NCBI GenBank assembly: GCA_036374135.1
Contig: DASUUK010000067.1
Coordinates: 1-62,238, forward strand
Source: Euzebyales bacterium
GTDB lineage: Bacteria > Actinomycetota > Nitriliruptoria > Euzebyales > JAHELV01
DNA length: 62,238 bases
Direction: 5' to 3'
Part shown: one piece after another, positions 59,736-62,238 of the stretch
Layout of the letters: every line of letters begins with the position of its first letter
Position numbering within the stretch: position 1 is the first letter of the stretch
Translations under genes and position numbers: made by a program
Notes under the pieces: model-generated
Told to the model about the DNA's origin: nothing
Databases searched by the model: none
The model's input: only the letters and a program-made list of their open reading frames with translations

Positions 59736-61034
59736 GTGGCCCGCCAGTCGCTCGCATTGCCGTCGCAGCAGTGGTATCGGCGGGGACGGCTGTGGGTCGC
59801 ACCCACGACCGGCGCGACGATCGCCGTGCTGGCGGGCGTGGCGCTCCTGCTGATCGACAACTACTTCATCACCGCCGACACCCTGGTACCTCCCAAGTAC
59901 CTGGGCAGTCCGGAGACCGCACGCGCGTTGTTGTCGGTCACCGCGACGTCGATCGCCACGCTCACCGCGCTCGTGTTGACGATCGTCACGGTGATGGTGC
60001 AGCTCGCCAGCGACAAGTACTCGCACCGCGCGTTGCGCACGTTCCTACAGGACCGCCACTCCCACCTGACGCTGGGCGTGTTCGTCGGCACGTTCACGTT
60101 CGCCGTGCTGGCACTGCTCGGCCTCGACGCGACGATCGAGGACGGCGTCGTCGTGGGCCTGACGATCCCCGCAGCGTTCGGGCTGGCCGTCGTGACCATC
60201 GGCATCTTCGTCAGCTACATCGATCACATCGTGCACGCCGTCCGCGGGACGTCGATCATCACGCGGATCGGGTCGGACACCCGCGGCGAGATAGACCGGC
60301 TCCACCCTGATCCCATCGACGCCGACGTGTCCGACGTCAGCGGCGAACTGACCGACGAACCGCAGGTCGTCATCTCGGCGCCACGCCCCGGTGTCGTCTA
60401 CGAGTTGGACATCACGGGGCTGGTCGAGTGGGCGGCCGCCGCGGACGCGTCGATCGTCATCCGCCCTGCGGTCGGGGACTTCCTCCCCGGTGGCTCACCG
60501 ATGATCGATGTCTACGACGACGGCGACGAGCACGACGCCATCGTGGGATTCGTCCGGCTCGATCCCGAGCGCACGATCACCGACGACGTCGGCTTCGGGT
60601 TCCGGCTGCTGATCGACATCGCGGAGAACGCCCTGTCGCCAGGGGTCAACGATCCGACGACCGCCGTGCAGTGCCTCGACCAGATCCACGATCTGCTCCG
60701 TCGGCTGGCGACCCGGCACATCCCGAGCGGATGGCACGCGGACGGCGACGGCACGCCGCGGGTCTACGTGCAGCCACGTACCTGGGAGGGCTACGTCGAC
60801 CTGGCATGCAACGAGATCCGGATCTTCGGCGAAGGTGACATGCAGATCGCCCGCCGCATGCGGCACATGCTGCTCGACCTGCGGGCCGTCTGCCCACCGT
60901 GTCGACGCGAACCGATCGATCGGGCGCTCGAACTGCTCGACGAATCGGTCGAGCGCGGGTTCGCGTCCGCCGAGGACCGGGCCATGGCGTGCCGGCCTGA
61001 CGCCCAGGGCCTCGGGGGCGGGCCGAACAGCTGA
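59736..61034 (+). CDS. DUF2254 family membrane protein
   Basis: A 432-aa protein. Four N-terminal helices (about 25-180): TIAVLAGVALLLIDNYFIT, ALVLTIVTVMVQLASDKYSH, LGVFVGTFTFAVLALLGL and AFGLAVVTIGIFVSYIDHIV. SDKYSHRALRTFLQD is the DUF2254 hallmark. The remaining 250 residues form a cytoplasmic domain with FRLLIDIAENALSPGVNDPTTAVQCLD. Function unknown, sometimes compared to channels. The GTG start has GGAGGTC 7 bases upstream. Confidence 0.87.
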   Translation: MARQSLALPSQQWYRRGRLWVAPTTGATIAVLAGVALLLIDNYFITADTLVPPKYLGSPETARALLSVTATSIATLTALVLTIVTVMVQLASDKYSHRALRTFLQDRHSHLTLGVFVGTFTFAVLALLGLDATIEDGVVVGLTIPAAFGLAVVTIGIFVSYIDHIVHAVRGTSIITRIGSDTRGEIDRLHPDPIDADVSDVSGELTDEPQVVISAPRPGVVYELDITGLVEWAAAADASIVIRPAVGDFLPGGSPMIDVYDDGDEHDAIVGFVRLDPERTITDDVGFGFRLLIDIAENALSPGVNDPTTAVQCLDQIHDLLRRLATRHIPSGWHADGDGTPRVYVQPRTWEGYVDLACNEIRIFGEGDMQIARRMRHMLLDLRAVCPPCRREPIDRALELLDESVERGFASAEDRAMACRPDAQGLGGGPNS

Positions 61035-61117
61035 CGACCCGGTAGCAGACGCCCGTCGCTGCTCGCGTCCCCGTGCGCGACACTTGGCGGACGCTGCCCA
61101 TGGGGAGGAGCGTCCGG

Positions 61118-61933
61118 GTGGACAACTGGCGGGTACGCGCGCGTAGGGTGATCTTCGAAGCCGACACGCCCGGCGGCCGGGCGTTCGACGTCGTGCTGCT
61201 GGTCCTGATCGTGTGCAGCGTGCTGCTGGTCATGGTCGAGAGCATCACGACGTTCCGCCGCGAGCACGCTACGACGCTGCTGGCGCTCGAGTGGGTCGTG
61301 ACGATCCTGTTCACCCTCGAGTACGTCGCGCGCCTGGTCACCGCCGAGCGCCCCGGCCGGTACGCCCGCAGCTTCTTCGGCATCATCGATCTGCTGGCGA
61401 TCCTGCCCGTCTACATCAGCCTCGTGATCCCGGGCGCCCAGTCGCTGCTGGTCGTCCGGTCGCTGCGGCTGCTGCGGGTGTTCCGCGTGTTCAAGATGGC
61501 GCAATGGCTGCAGGAGGCGAACTACCTGCTGCGCGCGGTGCAGAACAGCACGCAGAAGATCCTCGTGTTCCTCCTGACGGTGCTGCTGATCAACGTCATC
61601 GTCGGCTCGACGATGTACACCGTGGAGGGTCCGGCGAACGGCTTCGACAGCATGTTCACCGGCGTCTACTGGTCGATCGTCACCATGAGCACCGTGGGGT
61701 TCGGCGACATCGCACCGAACACCGGCCTCGGCCAGGTGCTCGCCGCCTGCCTCATGATCTTGGGCTACAGCGTCATCGCCGTGCCCACCGGCATCGTCTC
61801 GGCGGAGGTCACGACGGCGCGCAACGCCGAGCGCCGGCGGGCCTGCCCGTCCTGCGGCCACACCGACCACCGCGGGGGCGCCCGCTTCTGCGAGCGTTGC
61901 GGCAAGGAGCTCGACGCGGGCGCGCCGACGTAA
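61118..61933 (+). CDS. Voltage-gated potassium channel with C-terminal zinc ribbon
   Basis: A 271-aa six-helix channel subunit. S4 is VRSLRLLRVFRVFKM with Arg at every third position; the pore has the selectivity filter TVGFGD (192-197). After S6 the tail carries CPSCG...CERCG (C243, C246, C258, C261), a zinc ribbon not part of the channel fold. GTG at 61118 has GGGGAGGAG 7 bases upstream; the longer start at 61073 would leave that SD inside the gene. Substrate K+ follows from GFG; tetramer expected. Confidence 0.87.
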   Translation: MDNWRVRARRVIFEADTPGGRAFDVVLLVLIVCSVLLVMVESITTFRREHATTLLALEWVVTILFTLEYVARLVTAERPGRYARSFFGIIDLLAILPVYISLVIPGAQSLLVVRSLRLLRVFRVFKMAQWLQEANYLLRAVQNSTQKILVFLLTVLLINVIVGSTMYTVEGPANGFDSMFTGVYWSIVTMSTVGFGDIAPNTGLGQVLAACLMILGYSVIAVPTGIVSAEVTTARNAERRRACPSCGHTDHRGGARFCERCGKELDAGAPT

Positions 61934-62030
61934 CGGCGGGCTCTCCGCGAAGCCCCCGGGTGCTGTCCAGCTAGTGGCACGGTCGCTGAAGTTCCTTCAG
62001 TGATCGGTGGTGGTCTGCGAGACTGCTGGC

Positions 62031-62238
62031 ATGGCCAATCATGTGAAGCGGTTGTCGGTGTCGGCGGCGGATCGCGCCGAGTTGGAACGCCGCGTGCGAT
62101 CACAGAACGGGTCGGCACGGGATGCGCGGCGGGCGCGGATCGTGCTGCTGGCCGCCGAGGGCCGCTCGGGTGTGGAGATCGCCGAGCGGGTCGGGGTGTC
62201 CGAACCGACGGTGATCAAGTGGCGCCGCGCCTACGCCG
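62031..62238 (+). mobile_element. IS630-family transposase, N-terminal part (cut by window end)
   Basis: ATG at 62031 starts MANHVKRLSVSAADRAELER, followed by the helix-turn-helix SGVEIAERVGVSEPTVIKWR typical of IS630 transposases. Sixty-nine codons are visible. The element's left end probably lies near 61972 (CTAG, the TA target type of IS630). CTGAAG-TTC-CTTCAG at 61986-62000 is an inverted repeat within the end region. The catalytic DDE part is outside the window. Confidence 0.85.

Overview
The window is about 62 kb of high-GC (roughly 70%) chromosome from an actinobacterium. Support comes from the dnaK-grpE-dnaJ-hspR order with an HspR-type repressor, a RamB-like regulator divergent from isocitrate lyase, relics of DinB/mycothiol-linked families, an F420-type LLM oxidoreductase and a WhiB-free but SoxR/MocR/MerR-rich regulator set. 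A deep-branching lineage such as Nitriliruptoria or Acidimicrobiia is a guess I cannot test here. Most of the window is ordinary, densely packed housekeeping and accessory metabolism. There is no prophage, CRISPR array or biosynthetic cluster.

Layout. 1-9 kb: an outgoing partial gene, a secreted M14 peptidase, decayed E1 alpha/beta dehydrogenase genes, a MerR/GyrI regulator, a transsulfuration pair (cystathionine beta-synthase and a cystathionine gamma-synthase/lyase), a histidine phosphatase, an aldo/keto reductase, an ABM protein and a NUDIX hydrolase. 9-10.7 kb: a lower-GC patch with an IS256 relic and a frameshifted secreted protein carrying a PHM-like histidine/methionine pattern. 10.9-22.3 kb: LtrA, peroxiredoxin, acetoacetyl-CoA synthetase, acyl-CoA dehydrogenase with an AMACR-like CoA transferase, an SdpR/SdpI pair with a clear operator, VOC protein, small DMT transporter, GNAT pseudogene, dienelactone hydrolase and class II aldolase.

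22.4-28 kb: a short threonyl-tRNA synthetase without TGS and editing domains, preceded by what looks like a ribosome-mediated attenuator (leader peptide with four consecutive Thr codons, then mutually exclusive hairpins); then ramB/aceA and a CAP-domain lipoprotein. 28.3-32.5 kb: the HspR chaperone operon with a HAIR-like site. 32.6-45 kb: aldo/keto reductase, saccharopine dehydrogenase-like reductase, SDR, a DUF192 lipoprotein coupled to an unlisted 48-aa membrane protein, a VapBC-like pair, a FadF-like membrane Fe-S oxidoreductase, three 62-bp tandem repeats, a ROK sugar kinase, an MMPL exporter and tRNA-Gly(CCC).

45-62 kb: azlCD with a small zinc-ribbon-like gene in front and a divergent MocR regulator, a patatin, lactate dehydrogenase, a LysM lipoprotein, EamA transporter, an SDR-queA pair divergent from soxR across a perfect dyad, a two-CBS protein, an atypical response regulator missing its phosphorylatable Asp, an unrecognised 487-aa Rossmann-like protein, LLM oxidoreductase, two DUF membrane proteins, a potassium channel with a C-terminal zinc ribbon, and the first 69 codons of an IS630-family transposase at the right edge.

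Two themes recur: central carbon use of acetate, ketone and fatty acids (aceA/ramB, aacS, acyl-CoA dehydrogenase, FadF) and visible gene decay (E1 alpha/beta, GNAT, MDMPI-like, DUF664-like and IS256 relics). Start codons were moved from the longest ORF whenever a Shine-Dalgarno (SD) sequence, a signal peptide or an overlap with a neighbour decided it.
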